Positions 37,540 to 50,468 of a stretch of 64,000 bases of DNA are shown here, piece by piece; position 1 is the stretch's first letter, and each line of letters opens with the position of its first letter. The notes below the pieces were generated by a model. That model was not told the DNA's origin. It made no database searches and saw only the letters and a program-made list of their open reading frames with translations. This stretch comes from Pempheris klunzingeri (lineage: Eukaryota > Chordata > Actinopteri > Acropomatiformes > Pempheridae). The DNA lies in NCBI RefSeq assembly GCF_042242105.1, contig NC_092018.1, positions 26,344,167 to 26,408,166 on the forward strand. The letters are read 5' to 3'. The translations under genes were made by a program, and so were the position numbers.

Positions 37540-39150
37540 AAACAAAATGCATGCGGAAAGTCATTAACTGAATGTTGCTGTATGTTTACCTTTCCCTGTT
37601 CTTTCATTTGCATTGTACCATCGATCACTACTCACAAGCCATTACTCACACACTACCTATGACATCTATGTAAATTCAATCTCTGAATGATGGAACTATA
37701 AATATTAAAACAGTGATGTGTGCTGACCTTGTCTGTGTGAGCCATGTCTTTCTATCTGATCTTTTTCTGTGGATCTTGTTCTACACACATCAACTGATAA
37801 CGCACACTGCCAAGTTTCAACTCCTCAAGTGCTGATTTAATCATTTCTGTACATTGGATCCTTGCAATGAAAATAGGAAATGGAAATAGAAAACAGAGTG
37901 ATACTGAGAAAACACGGCGCACAGCTGAAAAGTTGAAAACTTGAACTTTAGATGTTGACAGGAAACGCCTTCGCTAAGATGGAATGCTAAACATTCACTG
38001 TGATGGTGGGTCTAGCAGCACAGCGGGGATTAGGAAAGTGTCTGCCTTTTATAGCTTTAGCCGTAGTAGTGTTCTACAGAAGACTCACTACTGCAAGCCA
38101 AAAACAACACAAGTCAAGAAGTCCCAGATTCCAATTACTCCGAGCATGAATACATCTAGTGGGCATGTTTTGGAAGTAGGTGTAAGTCACAGATCGATAT
38201 CTAGCAGGAAGCACATAGAGAAGCAAAGTCAGGCACCAGCACAGGGGTTGTTGTGTTTTGGAGGTGTGTTTCTAGCGAAGGATATCATGTCAGTGACCTG
38301 GCTCAGCCAGTTTCACACAGGAAATTTCCTTCCATAGACAATAGACAAGTCAGCTAATAAAGAAGAAGTATAGTCTCTCTCAGTGAGCAAAGCTTCAAAT
38401 CATAATCCACAAACGTGAAATGTGATAGTGCAACATCAAAAGCTACAACTTCCACCTGCTGTCATCCAGAGAGTTTAACCTGTCTGTAGTGTTTATCAGC
38501 ATTATTAATAAGGACATGATCCAGTAAGGCAAAGGGTAAGGTTTTTGGGTTTTCTTACCATTTAAAAGTAACAGGATCAGGTACAATTTAACATGCAGAT
38601 GGTTAAATTTAACGTGAACCAAATGCCACATAGAACAAAACTGAACATGTACAATACAAGACCAGGAGATGTTAATACGGATCATTTGTGGTTATTAGTC
38701 GAAATCTAAATTAGGTTTCAACAGTACCTCACTATCATCAATCAACTGAGCTGCATTGATGTAATGATCACTCATAATAGCCACTTCCATTAAAATGAGT
38801 GTGTTCCAGCAGTAAGAATTAGCAACAAGTGTTAGCTCTTCCTCCTGTCCTGCTCACATTAACTTAACCCGGTCCAGTTTGGCGCTGGACTGAACTGGCC
38901 TGCTCAAGGCAGCATTTACTGCGCCAAAACTGTGCACAAGTACTGAATGAGCACGAAGCTTTCAAAGCCAAAGTAGAGCTCAAGCAGTCTAACAAATCCG
39001 GAGACTTCAAACAAGAGGAAAAGATAAAGGCATCAACAGCTCGCTGGCTAGCAGCGGTAAGCTAACTACTCAAGGAGCTGAGCTCAAAATGGAAACACTG
39101 ACTGAACCTGTCTTTCGCTGGATGTTTGATCCGAGCTGGAGACAACTTAC
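37269..39150 (-). other. KIAA1671 leader intron
   Basis: Contains a (CA)n microsatellite at 37509-37534. No coding exon is seen. Confidence 0.45.
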
Positions 39151-39400
39151 CAAACGGGAAAGTCAGTTTTGCCTCTTCTCAAGTCGAAACAACTCCAAAC
39201 ACGATATATTTGGCCAACTTCACAGAATAACTACGGGTCGTGACAGTTGGTTTACACAACAGCTAGCAGGGCAGCTAACTTAGCTGGTTTACTTAGCTAG
39301 CCAACTGGCTGGCTGGCTATCCCGTCTCAGGTTGCAGTGTTGTTGACAGGCTGGACTAGACAGACACAGCGCCGAACAAGCCGCCTGACTGGTTAGCCTC
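39151..39400 (-). promoter_or_regulatory. kiaa1671: Probable KIAA1671 first exon and promoter region
   Basis: A good minus-strand donor, CCCGTTTG|GTAAGTTG, lies at 39151/39150. The sequence beyond it is GC-richer, which suits an untranslated first exon. The upper end is a guess. Confidence 0.35.
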
Positions 39401-40166
39401 CACACCAGGGTCAAGCTGGCCACCACCACGTGTGTTCACCGCTTCTTCCTTTCAAAATAAAGCGTAGCGTTGCAGAAACTGAGCCAATACTGTAGCGGAG
39501 AGCCTTTGGAGCAAAAAAGTAGTGCCATAGTTTATGATAAGATACACATACGCCCACCAAGATGTCAGTTTTAACATATGATGCGTTTCTTTAAGGGGTA
39601 GTTTAAGTTTATCGTCGGTGCAACTCGCATTACAGTGAAAGGAAATCACTGACTTCCGGTCTGAGCTTGAGCTAAATGCTGACATCTTGAACTAGACTAG
39701 ACTGAAAATGGGATTATCCCATCTCAGCTGTGTGCACTTAATTGTTTTCTGTGGTTATGATAACCACATTGACGTAAACTGCAAGTGCCAGAAGTTATAT
39801 AGAACTAGACTTCTAATAGCTGTCAGTATTAATTAATTTATTGTGTGAACAAGAAAAGCCACATAATGCATGAATTTAAATGGCCTTATGCATGCCGTTC
39901 ATGCCTGGCCCTGCTCCTTCCCTGGTTTTAATTAGGTAAGCAGTGTATACAACATTGGTTCTGTGGTTGAGATAACTTCTAATGAAAGGACCCTGTTGGA
40001 CATGAGACTCGTCAGGACTGCCCTCATGTGGAGAAAAGTGAATATTGCAGCCACTGTCCTTCTTAAAGTTCCAGAGTTTGACCTTAACAAACATGATCCT
40101 GTAATAGCATTGGGGTTTAGGTAATTGCAGCAACAAACCAGCCAGTTCATTGATTGTGCATAATTG
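39401..40166. other. Intergenic spacer between KIAA1671 promoter and rnf10 3' end
   Basis: No exon seen. AT-rich with no recognisable element. Confidence 0.4.
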
Positions 40167-40172
40167 TTTATT
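40167..40172 (-). terminator. rnf10: Candidate poly(A) signal of rnf10
   Basis: AATAAA on minus, about 1 kb after the rnf10 stop codon. The interval 40173-41160 is then its 3' UTR, which includes A- and G-rich runs near 40338-40357. Confidence 0.45.
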
Positions 40173-41160
40173 CATTTCAACAGACTAGTTATGTTCACTA
40201 GCCTCTACACTTGCTCAAAATTAAAGGTGAAAGAACCCTCCAACAAAACAAAGTTTCAATCCACTGTTCTTCAGGTTTCGCAATCTTTCTTAAAGTCTCA
40301 ACAACTCTAACTTCACACATTTTCAACACTGAAAGGGGAAAAAAAAGGGGGGGGGTGGTGGTGGTTAATTGTTAGTAAGTTAGTAAACCGCCTACAAGAG
40401 ATGACACAGAAGAGAAACGGGATGAGAAGAAAGTGTGAATTTATGGTTTAACCAGACTGAAAATACTGCTGTTCTGTTGAGCCAATAGACCTAATCTCTT
40501 GAAGATAATACTGTGTTTTCACTTCCCCACAATGGTATTAGAACATTATGTTTTCATGGTGTTGTCACAAAAATACTAGGGCACTGATCTCAAAGCCAGA
40601 TTGATAATGTCTGAGCACCGAGCATCCTGGAAAGATTTTAAAAAAGGTGCAATGTACCTGCAGCTGGCTGACTGCTACTCTATAATAAAGCACCCTACAA
40701 TTATCTTATGCATATTACCCATGGACACTAGATGCAACGCTTGGGGTCAGCTTCAGGAAAGTTGGACATCATGCAGCAACTACTGTGATGCAATTCAGGT
40801 ATCTGATTCTGAACCTAAGAAAAGCCTGAAGCACACATAATAGATGAACCAGAAGCTTGTTATACTGCTTGCCTACGCTGAACAAAATGTTACCCATAAG
40901 GCTGTCAGTGACAGGACGATGGTGCATAGCGTTTGATGTAGACGTACAAACAAAAATGAACGAGGATCAAACTGATGGCATGCCAACCAAACAGTGGCTC
41001 GATCCCTTAGAACAATGACTGAAAGCAGTATGAACTTTGGCTACATACTAAAACCTATTTCCATAGCTTTACAGTTCCAAGAAAGATCTGCATGGAAGTA
41101 AAAACACAAGCATTGGGAAGATCAACTCAAACAATGTGATTAAATGAATTTCAGTGTTGT

Positions 41161-44100
41161 CTACTTTGTGTGAACCATGGATGTGCTGAAGAGAAGCTTC
41201 TGCTTTTTCTTCTTCTTCTTCCCACCTTTCTCATCTGAAAGAGAAGACACCAAAGATGAGCGCACGTCTTTAACATTTACAAATAAATATCAAAATGTGC
41301 AATTTGGAGATACAGTTAATTCCCAGACCTGTGTCAACCACAGGTTGTGGAGGTGATGCTGGGCCGTTGTCCAGCTGCAGAAGTGCCTTCTCAAATGCCT
41401 GGCTGAAGGAGTTCTGGAAGCTGGGCACGGGGACCCGGTCCGACCCGTCGCTCTCTCCGTCGCTGTCTGCTGCTGGGGGAGCTAGCAGTGTATCTGCATG
41501 GCACAAGACACAGCACTAATTTAAGGAAGCCTTCAGGGACTTACACTGTTCAACAGCCAGAAAAAAACAACAACCAGAAACAGGTTTTACAGGAATCACA
41601 AAGTAATTCAACAAGCTCCAGTGATTTCACCCGCACACTTACCAGTATCTGTGCCAACACAGGCACACATGCAAGTAAAGACCAGTCCATGAAGACAGAC
41701 ATGCATTTGTTGCTCTAGTTTATTGATGCAAGGTTTAGTGTTTTCATACACCGCAACAGGTGTTTTCCTTTGACGCCAAATCAATCTCAGAATTCAATAC
41801 AAGAGACAAGCTTTTGTTAAAACTCAAATGCAGGCTACAGAAATCAAATCCCACTGCCTTGGACAACTTTAGTTACTTTGCATAAAGGATGCACATGAAT
41901 GATGAATTGACTTATTATTTGGCTCCTGGTTTAAGCAGGATCAACTTGTTCAGGTTATTTGATAATCAGTTGCCAAGTGTTGTCACTATTTTAGTGGTTC
42001 CACTACATTTTTCAGCTGATCGCAGTTTCTTTAAAATGTTTACGGACATTTATCGAATTCATGCACTCCAGTGGATAAACTGACACTACACTAATTCATT
42101 TAAACTTAGGACGCACATTTTGCACAACAATCCATGTTTTGGAGTCAGTCCTAAATTTAATTTTTGCCATTAAAGTCATAACATCAATTTTTCCAAGTCA
42201 AGCACAACATCTCTGATCTTGCACTACCTTTCTTTGGAGTGATCCTGGGCCCAGCATCAACTCTGGCTTTCCCATCTCTTAGCATCTACACAGGAGACAG
42301 TAAGGGTCACACTGTGGCAAATATATGAGAAATGTGCTTAAAACGTCTGCACTTCAGGGTTGGATTGTGTTGCCAAGATGGCTTTTGTGAGCTTGCTGTA
42401 CACACCTGTGCAAAGGACATACAGTGGGAGTCATCCTCCACACTGCCCACAATGGGTGAGGAGCTTTGCCCGCTCAGATTTGGGAATCTCATCCCATCTA
42501 AAACAACAAAAGGAATTCTCAATTCACACATTTCCACATGCTTAAACTTTAGCCATAAACAGACGCAGGTTCAACTTAAAGCGCTGAGAAACAGATTGCA
42601 GAGGAAGGAGCTGCTCTTACCAGAGGAGGGGCTACTGCTGAGAGGTGACGGAGGGGCAAACGTGAAGTCAGGCTGAATCGGGACGCTGCTGCTGTGAGGT
42701 GGAGAGCCGAATGCTGGGAAATGTTGAAGGTTCTCCAATCCAATATGCACCTCTGGATCTGAGGGGGGGAAATGTGGTTGTAAATTTCAGTCACAGACCT
42801 CAGTCTGGTATCTCTCAGATTCCCGTGCACGTTCCTGGACAGCTGTACTTACATCTACCCTGCTTCTTGTTCTCCTCAATTTCAATCCGCTTCTCTCTGC
42901 GTTTCTCATCCCTCACTTTCTTCTGCCTGAGGCGTTTTCTCTTCTCCAACTCATCTGGTAGTTGTGAGGAACATGTATACAATCAACATTTACAATGCAT
43001 CCTTGCTACAACTGCGAACTTGCATCCAGAAAACAGGTGAAGCGCTCTAACCTGCGAATGTGTCAAGAGTTTCTTTGGACACGATCGGCGGCTGTAAGGC
43101 CAACTCGCAGATGCTGAACTCGCATGTGAGTGGCAGATGAGCCAGATAGCGATGCCGACGACGAATCTCCTGCAACAAGGCCACGCAGGAGAAATCAGTT
43201 AAAGCAATAACTGTTTGCCGTTTTCAAACGACTAAATTTCAGACTTAAGCAAACAGACAGAACCACAGTTACAGTGGGTCGTAACAGCAGTTCTGGGAAG
43301 AAATAAATTGCCTGTCTGGTGAAACAACTACACCAAAATCATGCACTAAGAATGTGATCCGTGTTTCCTTGTTTGCTGACCTCAGTGACGGTGTGTCCCA
43401 CTATCTCCACCACTGTGGCAGTGATGGAGTCAGGGCTGGCCTCCAAGCTGCCGTATTCACGCAACAGACAGCGTACATTCACGGGATGCAGGAACATCTG
43501 CTGGCAGTCATCGGCTGGAGGGGGAGAAAGGGGTAATAAGGAAAAGTTAAAAATAAAAATAAAACAAGCCCATATAGCTTTCCTGCACGTTTTATCAGGG
43601 TCCAAAACATCCGTCTTTGTTTCTATGACTAATGTGTATGCGATTTTCCAGCTTTGTTAAAATATGTTAATGGCACTCAGTTCTAATTTTGAATAACCAA
43701 GCAGGATTTGTCAGTTTCAATGAACAGCTGTTTTGCCTTCCTTTAGCTCGACTGAACCATCAGTTGGTGTTCATGTAATCAGGAAGTTTACAGCTCATAG
43801 TTCCCCAACAGCAGCACAGCCCGACACAAGTTGAAAAATAAACTTCAGCTGATTTTGTTGAGCAGAGGAAATCCTAGAAGGACAAGGCAGGAGTGTCGGG
43901 AATTACCCACCTTGGTAGAAATAATAGTAGGGTCCGTGCACCACGCTGGCTGAGGGGCGGCTGGTCTCCGCCTGGCAGGCAGGGCTCTTCTCCTCAGGCT
44001 GGTGCTCTGGAGCTGCATCCATCATCGCCTCTGCAGGCTCTTCCAGCACACACTCCAAAATAGCTTCAGGAATGCCTGGCAGCTCTGCAGTGGCTTCCTC

Positions 44101-47100
44101 CGGGACATGTGTCACCTCTGCCACCTCGTCATCAAATGCAGAGGAGTACTGCAGCACAGGCTGTCAGGGAAGGAGAGACGCGTCTTAATGACCACGCATG
44201 CAAAAACCCATGATACCACAGAAAAGTAGAAGCTACAACACTGGGAATGAAAATGAAGGTGCAATAATTTGATACCAAAAGATGCCTTGTTAAACTCACC
44301 TTGCTGCTGTGAGTAATTACTTCCTCCACAGGAGAAGACGGTTCCTCCAGAGTCAGACAGGACAAGTCAAGGCTGTCTCCAGCACTCGCCTTCTGCTGCT
44401 TCAGCAGCAGTTCCTCTCGCTCCTAAACCACAAAGACATACAGTTAGAGAATTAAAAGATGAGCGATAAAGTAGTTTTCATATTCATTTAATATGTTTTG
44501 CTTTTCTTTTCATACCTGTTCGATTTTCCATATTTTTAATGTACATTTCTTACCGTGATTTTTTTTGGTTCACTATGTACTGTCTACAGACGAAACATCC
44601 TCTTTGTTTGGTATCACGGACAGGTGTGTAGCATTAGTTACCTGCAGAAGACAAAGGGCGCTTTGGATGAAGCAGGCTTGGGCGTCCCCTTCCTGGCTGA
44701 GCTGAGCCTGCAGGGCTGCCTTATCCTCTGCCACCAGGGTCAGGGCCTGTGTCGGGGACGTCAGCAGCAGCTTGGAGTATGGGCTAAGGCACGCATCTAG
44801 AAAACACATGCCATCACATGCTGAGTGGCTAGTGTGGGAGTTTTAAAAACAACCCTTAGTGTCATCTTGTGTGTTGCTTGTCCGTCCCCTTTAGGTGCTC
44901 TACATGACAATTAAAAGTGTGCAATTATTCTTGTGTATTCCTGTATACAAGATACAACAGTAAATCTTCCTGTAATATAAACCAAATTGCCTGAGGAACA
45001 TAAAGTCAGTGTGATCTGGCGGAATTCAGTAGAATTACTGTGAATAACTGCTTCTCAATGGTTTATAAGACCACAAGGCTTACAAGAAATCAGCACTCCA
45101 TACCACAGACAAAGAAGCCCTGCCTCACCTCCAAAGCGAACAGGCTCCTCCACCTTGACCCACTGAGAGCTGGGCATGGCTACCAGAGCCCCCTTTTCCC
45201 TCCGCATCAGACGCATGGTGATTACATCACCAACCACATACTGCCTGGTCTCCATAGCAACCACACTGCGACAAGAAACCAGTTGTTACAAGTAGCTGTC
45301 AAAGAAACCCGACCAAACCAAAATAAATTAATCTGCCTCTGGGTGAAGGCTTTAGTGTTCTTCTTTTTAAAGAGGTATTTACTGCTGTCCTCCTGCCGTC
45401 TTCTACATCAGAATACAGCTTCACTTATTTCTCCTGTACCTCTTCAAGTCAGCGGTGTGAACGGCCTCATAGCAGATGGGGCACTTGGACCAGCTCTTGT
45501 CACTGAGTGACAGGTAGTGCAGCATGCACGGCCAGCAGAAGATGTGTCCACACCGGGTGATGCAGGCTGCCAAAGGAGGGTAGAGGCAGATAGGACAAGA
45601 CGGCACCTCATGACTGTAGATCCGCTGGAGATGTATAAAAATAGATCGTCATTATCTGCATCAGTACGTAAAACCATTGTGCGCTTTATTTATTTCTTGG
45701 ACACATGCGCTGGCGGTGCAGTGTAACAGATGACAAGCACTCACCACTTGCTGCACACAGTCCCAGTTGACCAGAGTGTCTGGATCAGTGAAGTGCGCCT
45801 TGTAGTCCTGGTCATCAGTCACCACAAACTGGCAACTAAGAACACAAAGTTAGATAACTCCCACATTTTTAGGCTCTCCATTTCATATGTGTTGTATACG
45901 AGGCTGCTTACTTGGCCTGCAGAAAAAGCTCCTTGTTGAAGGGCTTGTGCTTGTGGCCCCATTTGTTTCGGCGGCCCCAACAGGAGTGGCCTCCATCTCC
46001 GACGCCACCGTTACCTCCCCGGGGTTCAAAGGTGAAGTTCAGCAGGTGGTTCAGGCTTATTTTTTTCGGTCCAGCAAACTGAGCCGGGCTAAACTCGGCC
46101 CGGTGAGTCTCTGCTACCTGGAGAGGCAGAGACAGAGATGATTCTGTGAAGCAGACTTTAACTCCTGACTTGATAATCACATTTAAGAAGTTTTTTTAAA
46201 AAAAAAAAAAAAAAAAAAGAGGGGTTGATCCTTAAGAATACCAACCTCCTCACGTCGTCCTCCACCTGTCCCTCCATACTGTCGACCTCCACCTCTCTGG
46301 GGGGGTCTCTTGTCAAAATTCTTGCTTTTCTGTGAATTGGTGCGGCGAGGGCCTGGGAAACTGTCGGTTTTAGGAACAGAGGGCTCACGCTTGCGGCTGT
46401 AGCGCTTGGAGCCTCCATTATTTTTATTTTCTGAAATAAAATCAAGAATGCATTTGCTACATGAATACAGAAATAGCATTCAGTATAACTGCTGCATTTT
46501 GCTGAAGCCTGATTTACAAGTTGTATTACAAGCAAAGTAATACTGGGCACTTTGTAACCTGGTCACTTGTAGGCATGCTCTTAATTAAAAAGGGGCACAG
46601 GTAAACATCTGTAGATTATGCATTTTCTAGCCTGCAGGTGGGGTGTTTGCCATCCTTTGAAGACAGGAACAACTTCCACACTAAAGTTAGACTCTACTGC
46701 CATGTCAGAGGTGAACTCTCAGGGGAATTAGAAATGTGGTAGTTGTAAGACCAATTCATTTCATCAAGGAGAAAAACATATTCAAAGAAAGGCCAAGATA
46801 ACGATCACATAATCAGATTGGTGCAGAAATTACACAACAAGCTGGAGATAACATTTCTGCAGAAGTTCATCGTTAAAATATGTCTGTGCATCCATGCATG
46901 TGACAGCTGTGGCGCAGAAATAGACTGATGTGTCAAACACAGTATTGTGTGCAGGCGGCTACAGTTGTGGCTGCTGGGGGGGTCAAATGTTTTGACAGCG
47001 ACGTCAGCCGTTCCAGATAAACAGCCTGTGCGCAACTGCTAGGCCCCAGCAGGCCACAGGGAGAGCAGGAGTGGGCTCAGCAGCTAGTGCAACAACACTG

Positions 47101-47289
47101 TGTGTTGTTTACTGCGGGGTATTCACCTGTTTTGGGTTTAGATTCGCCCGATGCCGGGCCTGTGGAGCTGGAACGGGGCGGAACCTTGGTGCTGGTGCTG
47201 CTGTTGGGGTTTTTCTCCATGTTTGTCTCCGGGTAGTGAGAGGTTTTGAGGCCGAGCTCCGAGCAGAGAGCCGCCGAGCTCTCTAGCAT
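41161..47289 (-). CDS. rnf10: RING finger protein 10 (E3 ubiquitin ligase)
   Basis: RNF10 is a RING E3 ligase that ubiquitinates 40S proteins uS3 and uS5 on stalled ribosomes and also binds MEOX2. Seventeen exons close in frame: 47127-47289, 46246-46430, 45912-46117, 45745-45835, 45440-45624, 45129-45265, 44642-44796, 44300-44422, 43911-44160, 43381-43514, 43052-43169, 42853-42954, 42621-42758, 42406-42497, 42228-42285, 41329-41493, 41161-41234. They give 791 residues; human has 811. The C3HC4 RING is complete (C225, C228, C240, H242, C245, C248, C263, C266). [14 protein letters not shown], the basic [13 protein letters not shown] tract and the end [11 protein letters not shown] are typical. 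The first in-frame ATG (MLESS) has a weak context. The ATG 24 codons on (MEKN) has AACATGG and aligns with an internal human Met, so it may be the main start. The exon 2 donor is ambiguous. Confidence 0.95.
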
Positions 47290-48298
47290 CAAACAGAAAA
47301 ACAGAGCAGGAAAGCGGGCTGCAGTGAGTGCGGGTCAGGCGACGAAGGCCCTGATTCATTTCTGTCAAACGCGGGGACCCCATCACGGCGACATCTTGAC
47401 GATAAGACAAACGAGAAAAAAATAAGAGACACGATTTCGGCGTCTCAAGTTATGGAGGCTGTAGGAAGAGAGGACGAAAGCTCGCCACGCGGGGCCAAGA
47501 CCCCCGAATTGAAGGTTTTAACTCGTTAAGGAAAACAAAATGCCCTTAACAAGGCTTTAAGCGTTTTCCTAAAGCTGGAAAACTTGACAATTTAAAGATT
47601 TTGACCAAAAAATATATCCGACACAACGAGCTTACACTAATGGCGACGGGTCGCCTCACAGGAACCTGAGAGACCCGGATGTTTCTTGTACTGCCTGCAA
47701 ATATGATTAGCGCTGAGGCCGCGATAGGGATTGTGGGAAATGCAGTTGTGAAAGCTTTGCCAGCTATGTAGGCACCTGAGTTTTAGGGTAATGAAGTAAG
47801 TTTAGTTAAAATATAACCCTGTTGATTATACATTTGAGTATTCTCTAAAAGGCATGATATAACACATTATTGAACCAATGCCCATATTAGCTGTTATCAA
47901 TAGAATGTAGATATCAATGTATCTGAAATAGAATATTTTTCCCAATTGTGTCCCACCAATTAAGATAATTGATCTACAGATGTGTTTGCAAAAGTAGATT
48001 TTTTGGACATCGCAACCAATACATTATCTTCAAAAAGAGTGCTTTAATTTGTAAACAAAATACAGATTAGCACAAAACATAGTATAAATACAAAATGATT
48101 CATTAAAACATAAAAACTCTGTTTGCTCAGAATTAGAATAGAATCATATTTTATACGATGGGATTTTTATTTTTGGTGACACGTATCCAAAACAAAAGAG
48201 AGATGGTAATTCAGTATCAGCATGAGCTCTTCTGAGGATCAGACATGGAACCATCCTGTTAAAGGATATTCATACCGACCGTCAGGCCACTCAGATAA
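47290..48298. other. rnf10 promoter and spacer to pop5 3' end
   Basis: From 47290 to about 47690 the sequence is GC-richer with CpGs and should hold the rnf10 promoter and leader. From about 47700 to 48165 it is AT-rich and empty. A second minus-strand AATAAA for pop5 lies at 48166-48171. Confidence 0.5.
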
Positions 48299-48304
48299 TT
48301 TATT
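48299..48304 (-). terminator. pop5: Candidate poly(A) signal of pop5
   Basis: AATAAA on minus, about 230 bp after the pop5 stop codon. A distal alternative is at 48166-48171. Confidence 0.45.
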
Positions 48305-48529
48305 TACAAAGTGTTACAAACATCACTTAATTTTTCCCTCTGTTGAAGAAATGCGTACAGTCCGTCAGTTTTTATTTCTACAGTTAAGTATCAATTGCAC
48401 TGAGCAGCAAAACATCTTTCCACAGAATTAGGCATGCATTTCTTCAAATGCTTCACATCTTCCTTTCTATCAGTCCCATAACAAAAATAGTCAGATCCAG
48501 ACTTCCTCCTTTTACTGCGTACTGTGAAA

Positions 48530-49947
48530 TCACTCCTCTTCATCTCCCTCACTCTCCGATTCATCTCCAAATTCCTCCTTGTTTCCTCCTGGTAGGGAGC
48601 AGCTCAGAATTGCTTTGCAGACCTGTTGTTTTTCTTCTGCAAATGGAAAAAAAAGAAAGAAGTGAAATTACGTTTTTCTTTGTCCATCTTGTACTCAATG
48701 TTGCAGTCTCCAGTAAACTAAACACTGCGACACAAAATTCAAAAGGATCTCAAGTCAGGTGAAATGATTTAATGTATCCTGTAAGATTCATGGTCAACAC
48801 TGGCACGCATTTTAAGTTGGTATTAGAATTTTATTACTGAAGACGCAAAAGCGCCTTGATAAATAAATGCACCACTGTCAACTGTAAATGCAAAGTTCAA
48901 TATGAATAATATTATAGCATTAAATTCAACCTGTTACCTTCATTTTTACATTTAGGGAGCATTCGATGGAGCTGCTGTTTGTTGTATTGGATCAGAAACT
49001 TCTGACATGTTCTAATTGTTCCTGGAAAAAACAATATCCACAACACAAAAATACCTTTAATTGGTGTTCAGTTAATATTTAAGATTGTTCAAATAAGTCT
49101 GATTGATCATGAAATGCATGTTGACATTTTTCTTACCTCCCACGTGCAAACAATTCAGGAAACATGGGATTTTCTGCCCCCGAGTTTCTACACTGGTAAT
49201 GAAAGGCAAAGCAGACCAGAGGAGTCTGTAACACCTTTTGGGGAAACGCAGGAAAACTATTCCAGTATGAGCATTCAGATATTTCACTAAAAAGAAACAA
49301 AGAAAAAACAGAGATCACTGACAGCTCAGTCAACACTACATTATCCTAAAAGCACTGTGTCAGTGGTGATTAATTTTGGGAGTCCAGACCGGTATCATCA
49401 CCTAAGAGCTGTGGGGCTACATTAATAGGAGAATAGGAGAAATTCAGGATATCACAATAATACAATGGATAATGCAGAAATGTCGCTTACACGTTAATGC
49501 AGCAGTAATAATAATCTAATAAAAACTGTATAGTAGCACAGCCTGGGGTCGTTTTGCTGCATGAGTACTACTTTTTGACAGCTTGGGCACATTTTCTGAT
49601 TACATACCTGCACTTTAACTTTGAATGCAGGCGTTTAACGTGTAATGAGGTGTTTCTAACTAGTGCTAGTACTTCACCTCAACACAACACTTGTCCCATC
49701 CCCAACTTACCAGAGAATCTCGTGCTGCAGAGAGCCGCTCCATAGTCCCCGTGTATGCGGGCCACCGCCGCCTTCACCGCCAAAGCCACTGCTCGGTCAT
49801 CCAGCAGCAGCAGGCGGCTCCGGTCTGTCACGTTGACTTCGCACAGTAAATACCTGTGGACAGAAGAGGGGCCGTGAGAAACCGACGGCTAACACACAAA
49901 ATGTGAGAACGCAGACCACATTTTTACCTCGACTTCACCCGCACCAT
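48530..49947 (-). CDS. pop5: Ribonuclease P/MRP protein subunit POP5
   Basis: A nuclear/nucleolar protein subunit shared by RNase P (tRNA 5' maturation) and RNase MRP (rRNA processing), which pairs with the Rpp30 family. Five exons (49928-49947, 49711-49853, 49137-49286, 48938-49021, 48530-48636) give 167 residues; human has 163. The start MVRVKSRYLLCEV matches human MVRFKHRYLLCEL. Conserved features include YLNAHTGIVFLRFP, LLWSALPFIT and NCLHVGGTIRTCQKFL. The tail is acidic (GDESESEGDEEE), as in the human protein. The first coding exon is only 20 nt, ending in phase 2. The gene is head-to-head with unc119b. Confidence 0.96.
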
Positions 49948-50468
49948 CGCCGCTCCACTCTTCTTCCGCGGGTACTTCCGTCAACAAAAACGTCCGCCGC
50001 CCGGAGAGCAGCACTAGCGCCGCGCGCTGGACATGACAGGAAGCGCTGGGTGTGTTTGACACCAGACACCGGGCAGCACGAATGTGTAGTATTATATTCG
50101 TCAGCACATCCAGCCTTTTTTCTAGAGGAAAACAAAAACACTGAATCGTAATAACTTTCCACAACAACGGAGATGGAAGCCGAGAGCTTAGAGACAAGAC
50201 ACGGCGATCTGTTGTCCTGTGACACATTAGAAGTAACCACACCAAACTAGACACCGGGTTTAAGAGGAAACGGGAAGGGCCGGACATTAAAACAATCACA
50301 CCCCTTCGGTAACTATGACAATCTCCATCGTCCTCAGCCAATCACATTCTTACTTTTCCGTCTCCCATACACGTTTTACGCCATCTTGAAATTACACCCG
50401 CAGTTTGTCAAGTCGCTCCCGAATTAAGAGGAACAGTAACTCTTTTCATCGCTGCTCCGGGCTCCGGC
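49948..50468. promoter_or_regulatory. Divergent promoter region of pop5 and unc119b
   Basis: The two ATGs are 521 bp apart on opposite strands. An ETS-type site (ACTTCCG, 49974-49980) lies just upstream of the pop5 ATG. A YY1-type GCCATCTTG (50380-50388) lies about 80 bp before the unc119b ATG. No TATA box is seen, as expected for housekeeping-type promoters. Both sites are motif matches only. Confidence 0.5.
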
